From Verrucomicrobiota bacterium (GTDB taxonomy: Bacteria; Verrucomicrobiota; Verrucomicrobiia; Limisphaerales; Pedosphaeraceae): a stretch of 64,000 nt of DNA. Location of the stretch: NCBI GenBank assembly GCA_021325145.1, contig JAJPHR010000064.1:1-64000 (forward strand), in the 5' to 3' direction. Below, piece by piece: positions 9,863 through 17,809 of the stretch; position 1 is the stretch's first letter; every line of letters begins with the position of its first letter. The notes below the pieces were generated by a model. It had not been told where the DNA came from. It searched no databases and saw only the letters and a list, made by a program, of their open reading frames with translations. The position numbers and the translations under genes were made by a program.

Positions 9863-11983
9863 TTAAGGGCGACGTTCTTTGATCGCCTGTAAAATATCCG
9901 TTATCACTTCCGCCTTCGGTTTCGCGCCGAGGCTGCCTTTGCCGTGGACGCGGACGCTCACGTTGCCGGCTTCCATGTCGCGGGGGCCGATGACGAGCAT
10001 GGTGTGGACTTTGGCCTGCTCGGCTCGTTGGATTTTGCCGTTGATTTTGTCGGTGCCGAAGTCGGATTCGGCGCGAACCATGCTGGCGCGGAGTTCGTTC
10101 ACGATCAGCTTCGCGTAATTCACCAGCGCCTCGTCGTCGCCGATGGTGAGGACGCGGACCTGTTCGGGCGCGAGCCAGAGCGGGAAGTTGCCGGCGTAAT
10201 GCTCGATGAGGAAGCCGATGAATCGCTCGTGCGTGCCCAGCGGCGCGCGATGAATGCACAGCGGCGTCTTCTCGGTGTTGTCGCGGTCGCGATAGACCAA
10301 GCCGAAACGTTTCGGCACGGCGAAATCGACCTGGTTGGTCGCCAGGGTGAATTCGCGGCCAATCACGCTCCAGACTTGCACGTCGATCTTCGGGCCGTAG
10401 AACGCGGCTTCGTTCGGCACTTCGACGTAATTGATCTTCGAATCGATCAACGTCTGGCGGACGAGGTCCTCGGTTTTCTTCCAGAGTTCTGGTTCGTTGA
10501 CGAACTTGGCGTTGTCGCCGGTGAGCCGCGAGGGATCGTGCGTGCTGAAACGCATGATGTATTTGTCAATGCCAAAAATCTTGAAATACTTGAGATACAT
10601 TTCATTCACCGCGTTGAACTCGGCGGCGAATTGTTCCTCGGTGCAATAGATGTGTGCGTCGTTCATGTTGAGCGAGCGCACGCGCATGAGGCCGAAGAGT
10701 TCACCGGATTGTTCGTAGCGATAGCAGGTGCCGTATTCCGCCAGGCGCAACGGCAAGTCGCGATAACTGCGCGGCTCCGCCGCAAAAATGCGGTGGTGAT
10801 GCGGACAGTTCATGGCTTTGAGGTAATAGTAAGTCGGCTGTGGCATCATTAACAAATTGCCGTGCTCAGTCTCAAATTCAGCTAGGAGGCTTGCGAGTCC
10901 TGGATCCAAGTTCCCTTCGTCTCGGATTTCACGAATTTTCTCAAGAAGAAATTTTTCTCTTTCTTGTCCAACCAAATCCGTGCGTTGAGTTGATCCTTCT
11001 CCTTCGGTAACGAGATTGTCCGCTTCAGCAAGAACCAAACTTTTCAATTTCTCCACTTTTTCACCCAACTGGTCGCGTTCGTCTCGCTTTTCAGGCTTGT
11101 TCTTTAGTTCGTCCAATTCCATAGGCGGAAACATTGATTCCGCATAAAGTATCGGCAGGTGGCCGCTGGTGAGATACATCTTTTCCTTCGCCAGATGTGG
11201 TGTGCGGACGCGTTGGTAACCCGCAGCGAATTCCGTTTCCTTCGCAAGCTTCTCCAGTTCTTCGATGATCGCGCCGCCTTTCGGCAGCCAGAGCGGCAGG
11301 CCGGGACCGGTGTAATCCGGGTCCATCGCGAAGATGCCCATTTCTTGCCCAATCTTGCGATGATCGCGTTTCTTCGCCTCCTCCAGCATGTTGAAGTAGG
11401 CCTCCATCTCGGTCTTGTTCTTGAAGGCGGTGCCGTAAATACGCTGGAGTTGCGGGTTCTTTTCGTCGCCTTTGTAATACGCGCTGGCGACGGAAGTGAG
11501 CTTGAACGCGCCGATGTTGCCGGTGCGCATCACGTGCGGGCCGGCGCACAGGTCGATGAAATCGCCGTTCTTGTAATAGGAAATCGGCTCGTGCTCGGGA
11601 ATGTTTTGGACGATGTCCAATTTGAACTTGCTGGGGAAGCCGCGCTCGCCGAGGGCCGCCAGCCGTCCACTTTGCGCGTCCTTCAGCGCCTGCTCGCGTG
11701 GAACGACCATCTTCTCGAACACGTTGTTGGCCTTGATCTCCTTCTTCATCTCCGCCTCGATTTTCTCGAAATCCTCGGGCGCGATGCGATGCGGCAGGTC
11801 CACGTCGTAATAAAAGCCGTTCTCGACCGGCGGACCGGCGGCGAACTGCGCCTCCGGCCAAAGGCGCAGGATGGCCGTGGCGAGCACGTGCGCGCAGGAG
11901 TGGCGGATGCGCTCCAATTCGGTCATCTTCTGGCGATCATCCAGGGTTTTCCGTTCGTTCGATTGCTTTTCGGGTTCGGGCAT
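9863..11983 (-). CDS. thrS: Threonine--tRNA ligase with an unusual insertion in the catalytic core
   Basis: Class II aminoacyl-tRNA synthetase charging tRNA-Thr, 706 aa. It starts almost at the editing domain (HSCAH, His28/His32; DLCAGPH near 150) and so lacks the N-terminal TGS domain of E. coli ThrS. Catalytic motifs are present: TSGHLPILYAESMF, MNCPHH (zinc Cys), GLMRVRSLNMNDAHIY (motif 2 and zinc His) and IHRAPLGTHERFIGF (motif 3 and zinc His), then the anticodon-binding domain (WLAPEQVRVL). Between MFPPME and YYYLKAMNCP lie about 100 residues where E. coli has about a dozen; this charged segment (about 290-380, nt 10845-11115) is visibly more AT-rich than its flanks. Regulation is probably by the leader at 12001-12132. 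Confidence 0.96.
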   Translation of the reverse strand: MPEPEKQSNERKTLDDRQKMTELERIRHSCAHVLATAILRLWPEAQFAAGPPVENGFYYDVDLPHRIAPEDFEKIEAEMKKEIKANNVFEKMVVPREQALKDAQSGRLAALGERGFPSKFKLDIVQNIPEHEPISYYKNGDFIDLCAGPHVMRTGNIGAFKLTSVASAYYKGDEKNPQLQRIYGTAFKNKTEMEAYFNMLEEAKKRDHRKIGQEMGIFAMDPDYTGPGLPLWLPKGGAIIEELEKLAKETEFAAGYQRVRTPHLAKEKMYLTSGHLPILYAESMFPPMELDELKNKPEKRDERDQLGEKVEKLKSLVLAEADNLVTEGEGSTQRTDLVGQEREKFLLEKIREIRDEGNLDPGLASLLAEFETEHGNLLMMPQPTYYYLKAMNCPHHHRIFAAEPRSYRDLPLRLAEYGTCYRYEQSGELFGLMRVRSLNMNDAHIYCTEEQFAAEFNAVNEMYLKYFKIFGIDKYIMRFSTHDPSRLTGDNAKFVNEPELWKKTEDLVRQTLIDSKINYVEVPNEAAFYGPKIDVQVWSVIGREFTLATNQVDFAVPKRFGLVYRDRDNTEKTPLCIHRAPLGTHERFIGFLIEHYAGNFPLWLAPEQVRVLTIGDDEALVNYAKLIVNELRASMVRAESDFGTDKINGKIQRAEQAKVHTMLVIGPRDMEAGNVSVRVHGKGSLGAKPKAEVITDILQAIKERRP

Positions 11984-12000
11984 AAATTTAGTTCTAACGC

Positions 12001-12035
12001 AAAGAAAAACGCCTCGAAAGTCAAATCGAGGCGTT
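12001..12035 (-). terminator. Intrinsic terminator/attenuator immediately before thrS
   Basis: On the minus strand a perfect 10-bp stem (AACGCCTCGA / TCGAGGCGTT, loop of 8) is followed by a T-rich run (TTTTTCTTT, 12009-12001). It ends only 17 nt before the thrS ATG, so it must stop transcripts entering thrS unless it is prevented from forming. Stem arms: 12026-12035 and 12008-12017. Confidence 0.85.
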
Positions 12036-12036
12036 G

Positions 12037-12062
12037 GCGTCCGCGGTTCTGTCCGCAGACGC
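12037..12062 (-). promoter_or_regulatory. Leader stem-loop upstream of the thrS terminator
   Basis: GCGTCTGCGG (12062-12053) can pair with CCGCGGACGC (12046-12037) over 10 bp with one G-U, with loop ACAGAA. The 5' arm begins at the last base of the leader-peptide stop codon, so a ribosome on the Thr codons or on the stop would cover it. It abuts the terminator stem with one base between. It may instead be a dispersed hairpin repeat. Confidence 0.55.
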
Positions 12063-12094
12063 TACAAAGTCGTGGTTGTGTTACCGGCCGCCAT
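12062..12094 (-). CDS. Putative threonine leader peptide of thrS (MAAGNTTTTL)
   Basis: A ten-codon ORF with four successive Thr codons (ACA ACC ACG ACT), then Leu and TAG, lies between a good promoter and the stem-loop/terminator pair in front of thrS. This is the layout of ribosome-stalling attenuators such as thrL or pheST leaders: low charged tRNA-Thr would stall the ribosome and let transcription into thrS. What is seen is the ORF, its Thr run and its position; function is inferred. There is no Shine-Dalgarno, and the predicted transcription start falls at about 12097 (an in-frame GTG), so it would be read leaderless. I did not find a strong classical antiterminator pairing. Confidence 0.5.
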   Translation of the reverse strand: MAAGNTTTTL

Positions 12095-12103
12095 CACAAA
12101 AAA

Positions 12104-12132
12104 AATATAGGCAACATTCGCGGGCTTGGCAA
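12104..12132 (-). promoter_or_regulatory. Sigma-70-type promoter for the thrS leader
   Basis: On the minus strand TTGCCA (12132-12127) and TATATT (12109-12104) are separated by exactly 17 bp. The expected start is about 12097, giving a leader of roughly 115 nt before the thrS ATG. Confidence 0.6.
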
Positions 12133-12142
12133 TCTGAGATTT

Positions 12143-12167
12143 GAGCCTCCTTACGTCGGCTGACACG
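12143..12167. repeat. Short dispersed repeat (AGCCTCCT..CGTCGGCTG family), copy 1
   Basis: The core AGCCTCCT..CGTCGGCTG.CAC recurs at 32666-32697. AGCC/GGCT form the ends of a small inverted repeat. This copy lies just upstream of the thrS -35 box. Similar sequences are, from memory, common between genes in Verrucomicrobiota. Confidence 0.5.
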
Positions 12168-12221
12168 AGTTTTGAACTGGCCGCAACCATACGCGACTTG
12201 CTCCCGGCGCAATCGCATCAA

Positions 12222-13121
12222 TTAATGTGCCGTGTTTAGAAACTTGGCCAGACCGGCCAGGTCATCCGTGTTGATCAAATCCACGTTATCGACCTGCAAC
12301 TCTTTCCAAAAGACAACTTGATCCGGCGTGTCCCAAAAGCGGATGCGCCGGCCTTGGTCGTGGGCTTTCGTAACCAGTTGTTTAAGTTTGGCTTGCTCGT
12401 CGCCGGGCATGACACCGGTTCCGTCCCACTTAAAATGCTGCTTCCAATCCTCGCTGATCCAAACGACGAGGTTTGCGGGCGGGTTGCTGTCCAGGTCGGG
12501 AAGCTTTCCGTCGCCGGCGGCGTAGCGGACGGTATCGGCGGCCAACAAATCCCGCGGATAACCACCCGTGAGCACGGCGGTGATGGCTTTGGTTTCCTTT
12601 TTGCCATCGCGAAAGACCGTCAGGATGTCCGAATACTCTTTGAGCACTTCGCGCAATGCTGCGTAGGTGGTTTTGCCGTCCGTCTTGAAATCGATCAACA
12701 GCGTGCATTCCGGCCCGCCGGGATACAAATGTCCGCCGTTCTTCTTTACGCGTTCGCGGAGCGGATCGAGGTAAAGCGATTGCAACGTCCGGTCGGCCAC
12801 GGCTTCCTTGGGGTTGTGGGCGACCAGCAGTTTGCCATCGATCAGGTTGATGTCGGCTTCGACGCTGCAAAAGCCTTGCTCGAGGGCTTCGAAGAGCGGG
12901 CGCGTGTGTTCATAATCGTTGTGCGCGTGGGCGTTAAGGAGCGGGGTGGGAGTGGCGTCAGGCAATGGGGCCGCGAGAGAACGGGATGCGAGAAATGGGG
13001 CGAATGCGAGGAGTATAACGCAAGCACGCGCCGTGTAGAACAGGGATATTCCTTTGCGTTCGCGGCTGCTACGATTTCTTGAATTAGCCGCGCTTGCATC
13101 AGTTATCCCGGGAGTATTCAT
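12222..13121 (-). CDS. AIM6-like phosphatidylinositol/glycerophosphodiester phosphodiesterase-fold protein
   Basis: A 299-aa exported protein. The ATG at 13121 overlaps the stop of the upstream amidohydrolase (ATGA), which favours it over longer in-frame starts. A signal peptide (hydrophobic run about residues 25-45, ending SRSLAA) is followed by a PLC-like TIM-barrel: NAHAHNDYEH (His pair and Asn-Asp), CSVEADINLIDGKLLVAHN (Glu/Asp and third His), then LLIDFK and RIRFWDTPD. This arrangement matches the AIM6 family related to GDPD/PI-PLC phosphodiesterases. The substrate is unknown and a periplasmic site is inferred. It is the last gene of the minus-strand amidohydrolase operon. Confidence 0.75.
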   Translation of the reverse strand: MNTPGITDASAANSRNRSSRERKGISLFYTARACVILLAFAPFLASRSLAAPLPDATPTPLLNAHAHNDYEHTRPLFEALEQGFCSVEADINLIDGKLLVAHNPKEAVADRTLQSLYLDPLRERVKKNGGHLYPGGPECTLLIDFKTDGKTTYAALREVLKEYSDILTVFRDGKKETKAITAVLTGGYPRDLLAADTVRYAAGDGKLPDLDSNPPANLVVWISEDWKQHFKWDGTGVMPGDEQAKLKQLVTKAHDQGRRIRFWDTPDQVVFWKELQVDNVDLINTDDLAGLAKFLNTAH

Positions 13122-14566
13122 TTTGGCGGCGGGCGGTTTTTGTATTTCTCGTAAAGGCGCGTGTGGCGGCTGGCGAGGCTGACTTCCTGGCCGGCGATCC
13201 ACATCCGTTTCACATTCGCGCGAATGTCCAGGATGTTGCCGTCGGCCACGAACAAGGTGGCTTCCTTGCCGGCTTCGATGGAGCCCAAACGGTCGGCCAC
13301 GCCGAGGAATTGGGCGGGATAAAGCGTCAATCCCTTGAGCGCTTCATTTTCCGGCAAGCCAAAAGCAACGGCCTGCGCCGCGGCGTAAGGCAGATTTTTG
13401 CTCATCGCGTTGTTGAAACTATCCGAGCCATGGCAGAATGCGACTTTCACGCCGGCCTGGCGCAAAATTTCCGGCGCCTTGAAGTGAACGTCGTAACCCT
13501 CGTAATCGTTCGAGGTGTCCCAAATTCCTTGATAGACGACCGGGATGTGCCGCTCGGCGAGCAGGCTCGCGGCGCGCCAGGCGTCGCGCCCGCCCTCGAG
13601 AATGATGCCAAAGCCGTTGGTCTGCGCCCATTTCACGGCCGCGTTGATCTGGCGCAATTCGTCGGCGTGGATGACGATGGGAACGTCCCCATGGATCACC
13701 GGCAGCATGGCTTCCCAGGGCGGATTCAGATTGCAAGTGCCGGCCTCGCGAGCCTTCGCATAGGCGCGCGCATCGGCAAAGAAATCATCAAGCGCCCGCA
13801 ACTTCGTCTGACGTTCCTTGGCCTGATCTTCGAGGGATTTGAACTTCGTCGGGTCGCGGAGTTTTTCTTTCGGCGTGGTATCAAGCTGCATGGCGGGCCA
13901 GTACACATGCAAGGCGGTGGGATGTTTGATCGTCATCTGCTCGACTGTCCAGCCATCGAAGGCCACGAGGCCGGACAGCCCCGCAACCACGCCGCCTTGC
14001 GGCACGGGTTCGGCATGCGTGATGCCGTTGGCGCGCGTCACGGGAATCAATTCCGAATCCGGGTTGACGGCGATCCAGGATTCCACGTCCGGATGAAATT
14101 CCGAAATCTCGGTGCTGTCCAGCGTGCCGCGAACGGACTCGATCTCGCTCAAGCCCAGCGCGCTGTTCAACGCAATCATGCCGGGATAAAGATGCTGGCC
14201 TTCGAGGTCAATGACGGTGGCGTTCGGATGTTCCTCCGAGAGGGTGGATTTCGGGTCATCTCTCACTTCGACGATTTTTCCGTTTTCGATGAAAACCGAG
14301 CCATGCGCGAGGTTATCTCCGGAAACCGTGTGAACAATGGCGTTGCACAACAGCAGCGATTCGGCGCGAGCGGGGGCAACGACGAGCAGTGCGGAGAGAA
14401 GGAGAAAACCACAGAGGCACAGAGGCACAGAGAGGAAGCCCGCCGCTCGCCCGCGTGCCTGCGGCGGCGCGCACGGAGTGGCGCGCCCTACCCTGCTGCG
14501 GAGAGTAAGCGAGTCGTTATCCGTCTGGCGATTCTGCAAGACGCCGCTTTTCAAATTAATCGTCAT
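13118..14566 (-). CDS. Exported amidohydrolase-family protein lacking the first metal motif
   Basis: About 482 aa. The ATG at 14566 overlaps the end of the upstream gene by 11 nt. Residues about 19-41 are encoded by a GC-rich hairpin repeat and 44-53 by a cacagagg tandem repeat that supplies part of the signal-peptide core (FLSVPLCLCGF, then LLLSALLVVAPARA). A GTG inside that tandem could be an alternative start. The body is an imidazolonepropionase-like amidohydrolase: beta-sandwich start IVEVRDD, barrel with IVIHADE, EGGRDAW and FCHGSDS, and the closing LGSIEAGKEATLFVADG. The usual HxH after the first beta-strand is replaced (YPGMIALNSALG). Substrate unknown; metal use is uncertain. Confidence 0.8.
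   Translation of the reverse strand: MTINLKSGVLQNRQTDNDSLTLRSRVGRATPCAPPQARGRAAGFLSVPLCLCGFLLLSALLVVAPARAESLLLCNAIVHTVSGDNLAHGSVFIENGKIVEVRDDPKSTLSEEHPNATVIDLEGQHLYPGMIALNSALGLSEIESVRGTLDSTEISEFHPDVESWIAVNPDSELIPVTRANGITHAEPVPQGGVVAGLSGLVAFDGWTVEQMTIKHPTALHVYWPAMQLDTTPKEKLRDPTKFKSLEDQAKERQTKLRALDDFFADARAYAKAREAGTCNLNPPWEAMLPVIHGDVPIVIHADELRQINAAVKWAQTNGFGIILEGGRDAWRAASLLAERHIPVVYQGIWDTSNDYEGYDVHFKAPEILRQAGVKVAFCHGSDSFNNAMSKNLPYAAAQAVAFGLPENEALKGLTLYPAQFLGVADRLGSIEAGKEATLFVADGNILDIRANVKRMWIAGQEVSLASRHTRLYEKYKNRPPPK
14408..14510. repeat. Composite dispersed repeat: cacagagg tandem plus GC-rich hairpin, inside a gene start
   Basis: 14408-14435 holds three tandem cacagagg-type units. 14466-14487 is an inverted repeat, GGCGCGC (8-nt loop ACGGAGTG) GCGCGCC. 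The same hairpin is at 60815-60836, and a near copy is at 62160-62181. The element is in frame with the amidohydrolase N-terminus. Confidence 0.75.
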
Positions 14567-17500
14567 CGCAATGACGGTTGATGCCGTCGTAAAGGTGTTC
14601 CAGCGAAACGTCGAAGAAGGAATTGTCTCCGGAGCCGCCACCGTCACCACCGCCGGAGAGCGTTTTTAATTTCTTCGCCTTGGCCATCAGATCATCCCGC
14701 TCCCTGGCCAGCGCGGCGGCGCGCGCTTCCGCGCGTGAGCTGTCGAAATATTGTTTTCCTTCAATCCAGGTCTGCTCGCAAACCGTGGCGGAATCGAGCG
14801 GTGCTTTCGACCAAATGACAAAATCGCCGTCCTTGCCGGGTTCGAGCGAGCCGACGTGTTTGTCGATGCGAAGTTGCTTTGCCGGGTTGAGCGTTACGAA
14901 CTTGAGCGCTTCCTCTTCCGACATGCCGCCGAACTTCACCGCCTTGGCAGCTTCGAGATAAAGCCGGCGCGCGAGGTCGTTGGAGTCCGAGTTAAAGGAC
15001 ACCAGCACACCGCGGTCGTGCATGAGGCTGCCGTTGTAAGGAATTGCGTCAAACGCCTCAATTTTATATGCCCACCAATCCGCGAACGTCGTGCCGCCCG
15101 CGCCATGCTGCGCGATTTCATCGGCAATTTTATAACCTTCCAGGACGTGATGGAAGTTGCCGACCTTGACGCCGAACTTTTCCATCAGGCGCATCAACAT
15201 CAGCATCTCGTCCTGCCGATAGGCATGGCAATGAATCATGCGCTGGCCTTCGATAATTTCGCCGATGGCTTCCAATTCCAAATCACGAGCCGGCGGCGGG
15301 CCGCCCGATTTTTTGAAATCCGACCAGGCCTTCAGATATTGCTGCGCGGCGGTGAACCGGTTGGCGTAAAAGGTTTGCACGCCCATGCGGGTTTGGGGAA
15401 AACGCGTGGTATTGCGTTCGCCCCAGTTCGATTGCTTCACGTTTTCGCCGAGCGCGAATTTAATCCCTGCCGGGGCGTCCTTGAATTTGAGGCCCTCGGG
15501 CGGCTCGCCGTCGCGCAATTTGATCACGCAATTCTGCCCGCCGATGGGATTGGCCGAGCCGTGGAGCAAATTGGCGACGGTCAATCCGCCCGCCAGTTGA
15601 TCGTAAATATTCCGGGTCTCGGAATTCACGACGTCGCCAATGCGGACCATGGCCGATGAGGGAAGCGTGGCTTCGTTGACGCCGCCGAGAATCATGCTGT
15701 GGCTGTGGCAATCGATCAGGCCGGGGGTCACGTGCAAATCGTCGCCTTCAATAACGAACGCGTCCTTGGGGAGATGCGCGTTGTCGAACAGATGCGCGCC
15801 CACCTTCTGGATTTTCCCTTCGGTCACGAGCAGGTCGCCGTGTTCGATTTTCCCCTCCGGTCCGCAGGTCCAAATCGTCGCATTGCGAACCAGCACGACG
15901 GGCGGGTTCGTCAGCGCGCCGCGACCGTCCAGGGGTGAATGAGCGACCCGCTTCTGCAATTCCTTTAGTTTGGCGAGCTTCTTTTCCTTATCCGCCTGCT
16001 TTTTGTCATCGTTGCTTTTTTCGCCTTCGCCAGCCATCGAGGTTTCCTTTGCCTCGTTCGACTTTTCCTCATCCGGAGCGGCGGGCGGTTTTTCCTCAGT
16101 GGCCACGGCCGGCTTCCCCGGTTTTTCTTCCTTCGTGTCGCCCGGGAAAACGCGGTGGAAAACCCCGTCAATCCAGACCGATTGCACTTTCGACTCCGGA
16201 TCGAAATAGCCCTTGCCATCCACGATGGTCAGGTTTGCCTGCTTGCCGGCTTCGATGGTTCCGAGCAGGTTGTCCACGCCGCACAAGTGTGCGGGTACGG
16301 TGGTTAGAGCGGCGAGCGCGTTGTCTTCGGAAAGGCCGCGGTCAATGGCCAGCCGGAGGTTTTTGCGAAAATCCTTTTTCTGGGCCAGGCCGTGCGTGGT
16401 GAAGGCAATGTCGAGCCCCTGGTTGTGCAACACCGCCGGGTTCTCCGGCGCCCAGTCCCACGCGCGCAATTCATCCAGTGTCACCTGCTCCCAATCCTCC
16501 TCCTGCGGCAAGTGCGGCCCCGAGGGAAAATTCAGCGGCACGATAAACGGGACGCCCGCCGCCTTGGCCAGTTCCGGCCGACGCCATTCCTGCCCGGACG
16601 AGACGATGCAAAAGTTCACGTTCATCTCGTGGGCAATCCGCGTTGCGCGATCCACCATCAGCGCTTCCCGGGGCTCGAAGATCACGGTCATCTTTTTTTC
16701 GAGCGCCGGTCCGAGCGCTTCTTGCGCGGGATCGAATGGCGGGCGGGGGCGTTCGGGATGCTTGTGATAATCCGCCTGGTCCAGCGCGTAGTGTTGCGCA
16801 TCGAGAAAACTTTGCCGGACCACGGCAATGACACCCATCAACGACTCCGGGTAAACGGCGGGCCGGCGTTCGCCCGGCTCGAACACGACATTCTGAAAGA
16901 CGTCCGGCTTGATGATCGCACGGTTCGGCCCGGTATCCGACAATGCCGCCAGGACGCTGGTGCCGCGGATGATGCCTTTGTCCGGCCTGACATTGGCGAC
17001 GGTGAATCCCAACTCGCGCAAAGCTTCGAGCGCTTTGCGATCCGGCGAGAAGGTTTGCACCGCGCGCCGCTCCGGCGTGACGCGGGCGACCTGATAGCCC
17101 GGGCCTTCCGTGCCGGCTTCACGTTCCTGGGGATTGACGCCGAAAAATTTGACGTTGCCCGCGGTAAGATCAATGATCGTGTCGTCGGACGGCGCGGGTT
17201 CGGGCTTGTCGGGCCGCCCACCGCTTTTGCCGAACGAAACGTACGGGTCGATGAACCCCGCATAGACCGTCATTCCTTTCAGGTTCCAAATGCGCGCGTC
17301 CGCCGGGGCCGTTATGTCCTTGCCCACTTTCTCGATATGGCCATCCCGGACAATAATCGTGGCGGAATCCAAAACCTGCCCCGGTTTGACCACAACCTTC
17401 GCGCCGACGAGAGCATGAACTCCCACCGGCACCGGTCGAAAACCGGGCGGCAGCAACTCAGTTGCCGCCCCGTGCGCGAAGCAGGCGGCGAAGAAAAGCA

Positions 17501-17582
17501 GGGTGACGAGGAGCCCTCGCAAGTGCTGCTTGCGCGGGCGCGTCATCCCCGAACCAGGTTGAACTGGACTGTATTCAGCCAT
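14556..17582 (-). CDS. Fused double amidohydrolase, exported
   Basis: About 1008 aa from the ATG at 17582; an ATG at 17546 (MTRPRK) just before the signal peptide (LLVTLLFFAACFAHGAA) is as likely, and the frame extends to 17678. There are two amidohydrolase modules joined by a highly charged Glu/Lys linker of about 70 residues. The N-half has the beta-sandwich and the closing LLGTIEAGKQANLTIVDG, but its HxH is DPYVSFG and later His residues are missing, so it is probably inactive. The C-half keeps DCHSHS, MIHCHAYRQDE, FHHVLEGYK and SFNSDSND, the expected metal and catalytic set. It heads an operon with another amidohydrolase and an AIM6-like protein. The substrate (dipeptide, heterocycle or other amide) cannot be told. 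Confidence 0.83.
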   Translation of the reverse strand: MAEYSPVQPGSGMTRPRKQHLRGLLVTLLFFAACFAHGAATELLPPGFRPVPVGVHALVGAKVVVKPGQVLDSATIIVRDGHIEKVGKDITAPADARIWNLKGMTVYAGFIDPYVSFGKSGGRPDKPEPAPSDDTIIDLTAGNVKFFGVNPQEREAGTEGPGYQVARVTPERRAVQTFSPDRKALEALRELGFTVANVRPDKGIIRGTSVLAALSDTGPNRAIIKPDVFQNVVFEPGERRPAVYPESLMGVIAVVRQSFLDAQHYALDQADYHKHPERPRPPFDPAQEALGPALEKKMTVIFEPREALMVDRATRIAHEMNVNFCIVSSGQEWRRPELAKAAGVPFIVPLNFPSGPHLPQEEDWEQVTLDELRAWDWAPENPAVLHNQGLDIAFTTHGLAQKKDFRKNLRLAIDRGLSEDNALAALTTVPAHLCGVDNLLGTIEAGKQANLTIVDGKGYFDPESKVQSVWIDGVFHRVFPGDTKEEKPGKPAVATEEKPPAAPDEEKSNEAKETSMAGEGEKSNDDKKQADKEKKLAKLKELQKRVAHSPLDGRGALTNPPVVLVRNATIWTCGPEGKIEHGDLLVTEGKIQKVGAHLFDNAHLPKDAFVIEGDDLHVTPGLIDCHSHSMILGGVNEATLPSSAMVRIGDVVNSETRNIYDQLAGGLTVANLLHGSANPIGGQNCVIKLRDGEPPEGLKFKDAPAGIKFALGENVKQSNWGERNTTRFPQTRMGVQTFYANRFTAAQQYLKAWSDFKKSGGPPPARDLELEAIGEIIEGQRMIHCHAYRQDEMLMLMRLMEKFGVKVGNFHHVLEGYKIADEIAQHGAGGTTFADWWAYKIEAFDAIPYNGSLMHDRGVLVSFNSDSNDLARRLYLEAAKAVKFGGMSEEEALKFVTLNPAKQLRIDKHVGSLEPGKDGDFVIWSKAPLDSATVCEQTWIEGKQYFDSSRAEARAAALARERDDLMAKAKKLKTLSGGGDGGGSGDNSFFDVSLEHLYDGINRHCDDD

Positions 17583-17692
17583 TAATGCCGGTTCATTATG
17601 CAAGGAGGGCGGAGCTTTTACAGTGATTTTTTGGGAGGGGTAGGCAGGCGCATCCAGAGGGATGAAAGAGAGCGTCAATTCCAGAACGACAT

Positions 17693-17713
17693 TCTTTCGT
17701 CCCTCCGGGACTT
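17693..17713. repeat. Small hairpin repeat with GTCCC-TCC-GGGAC stem
   Basis: GTCCC/GGGAC with a 3-nt loop (17699-17711) lies in the 227-bp gap between the amidohydrolase start and the glnD stop. From memory this motif is dispersed in related genomes; only one copy is seen here. Confidence 0.35.
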
Positions 17714-17809
17714 GGAGTCGAGTATGGGTTGGTTCTGTGTCGGGTCTGAGGGCCGAGGACGATTACCGGGGCGGTAAAGTGGACGACGAAGTGATTAGAC
17801 CGGGGTACG

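Noticed and set aside
11984-12062. T-box riboswitch upstream of thrS
   Set aside because: ACCGCGG at 12047-12041 recalls the T-box core, but the UGGN bulge is missing, and there is no Stem I with a specifier loop in the roughly 115-nt leader.
13094-14581. 495-aa plus-strand ORF
   Set aside because: Antisense to the amidohydrolase gene; composition is typical of GC-rich shadow frames, and its end contains translated repeat (TTEAQRHREE).
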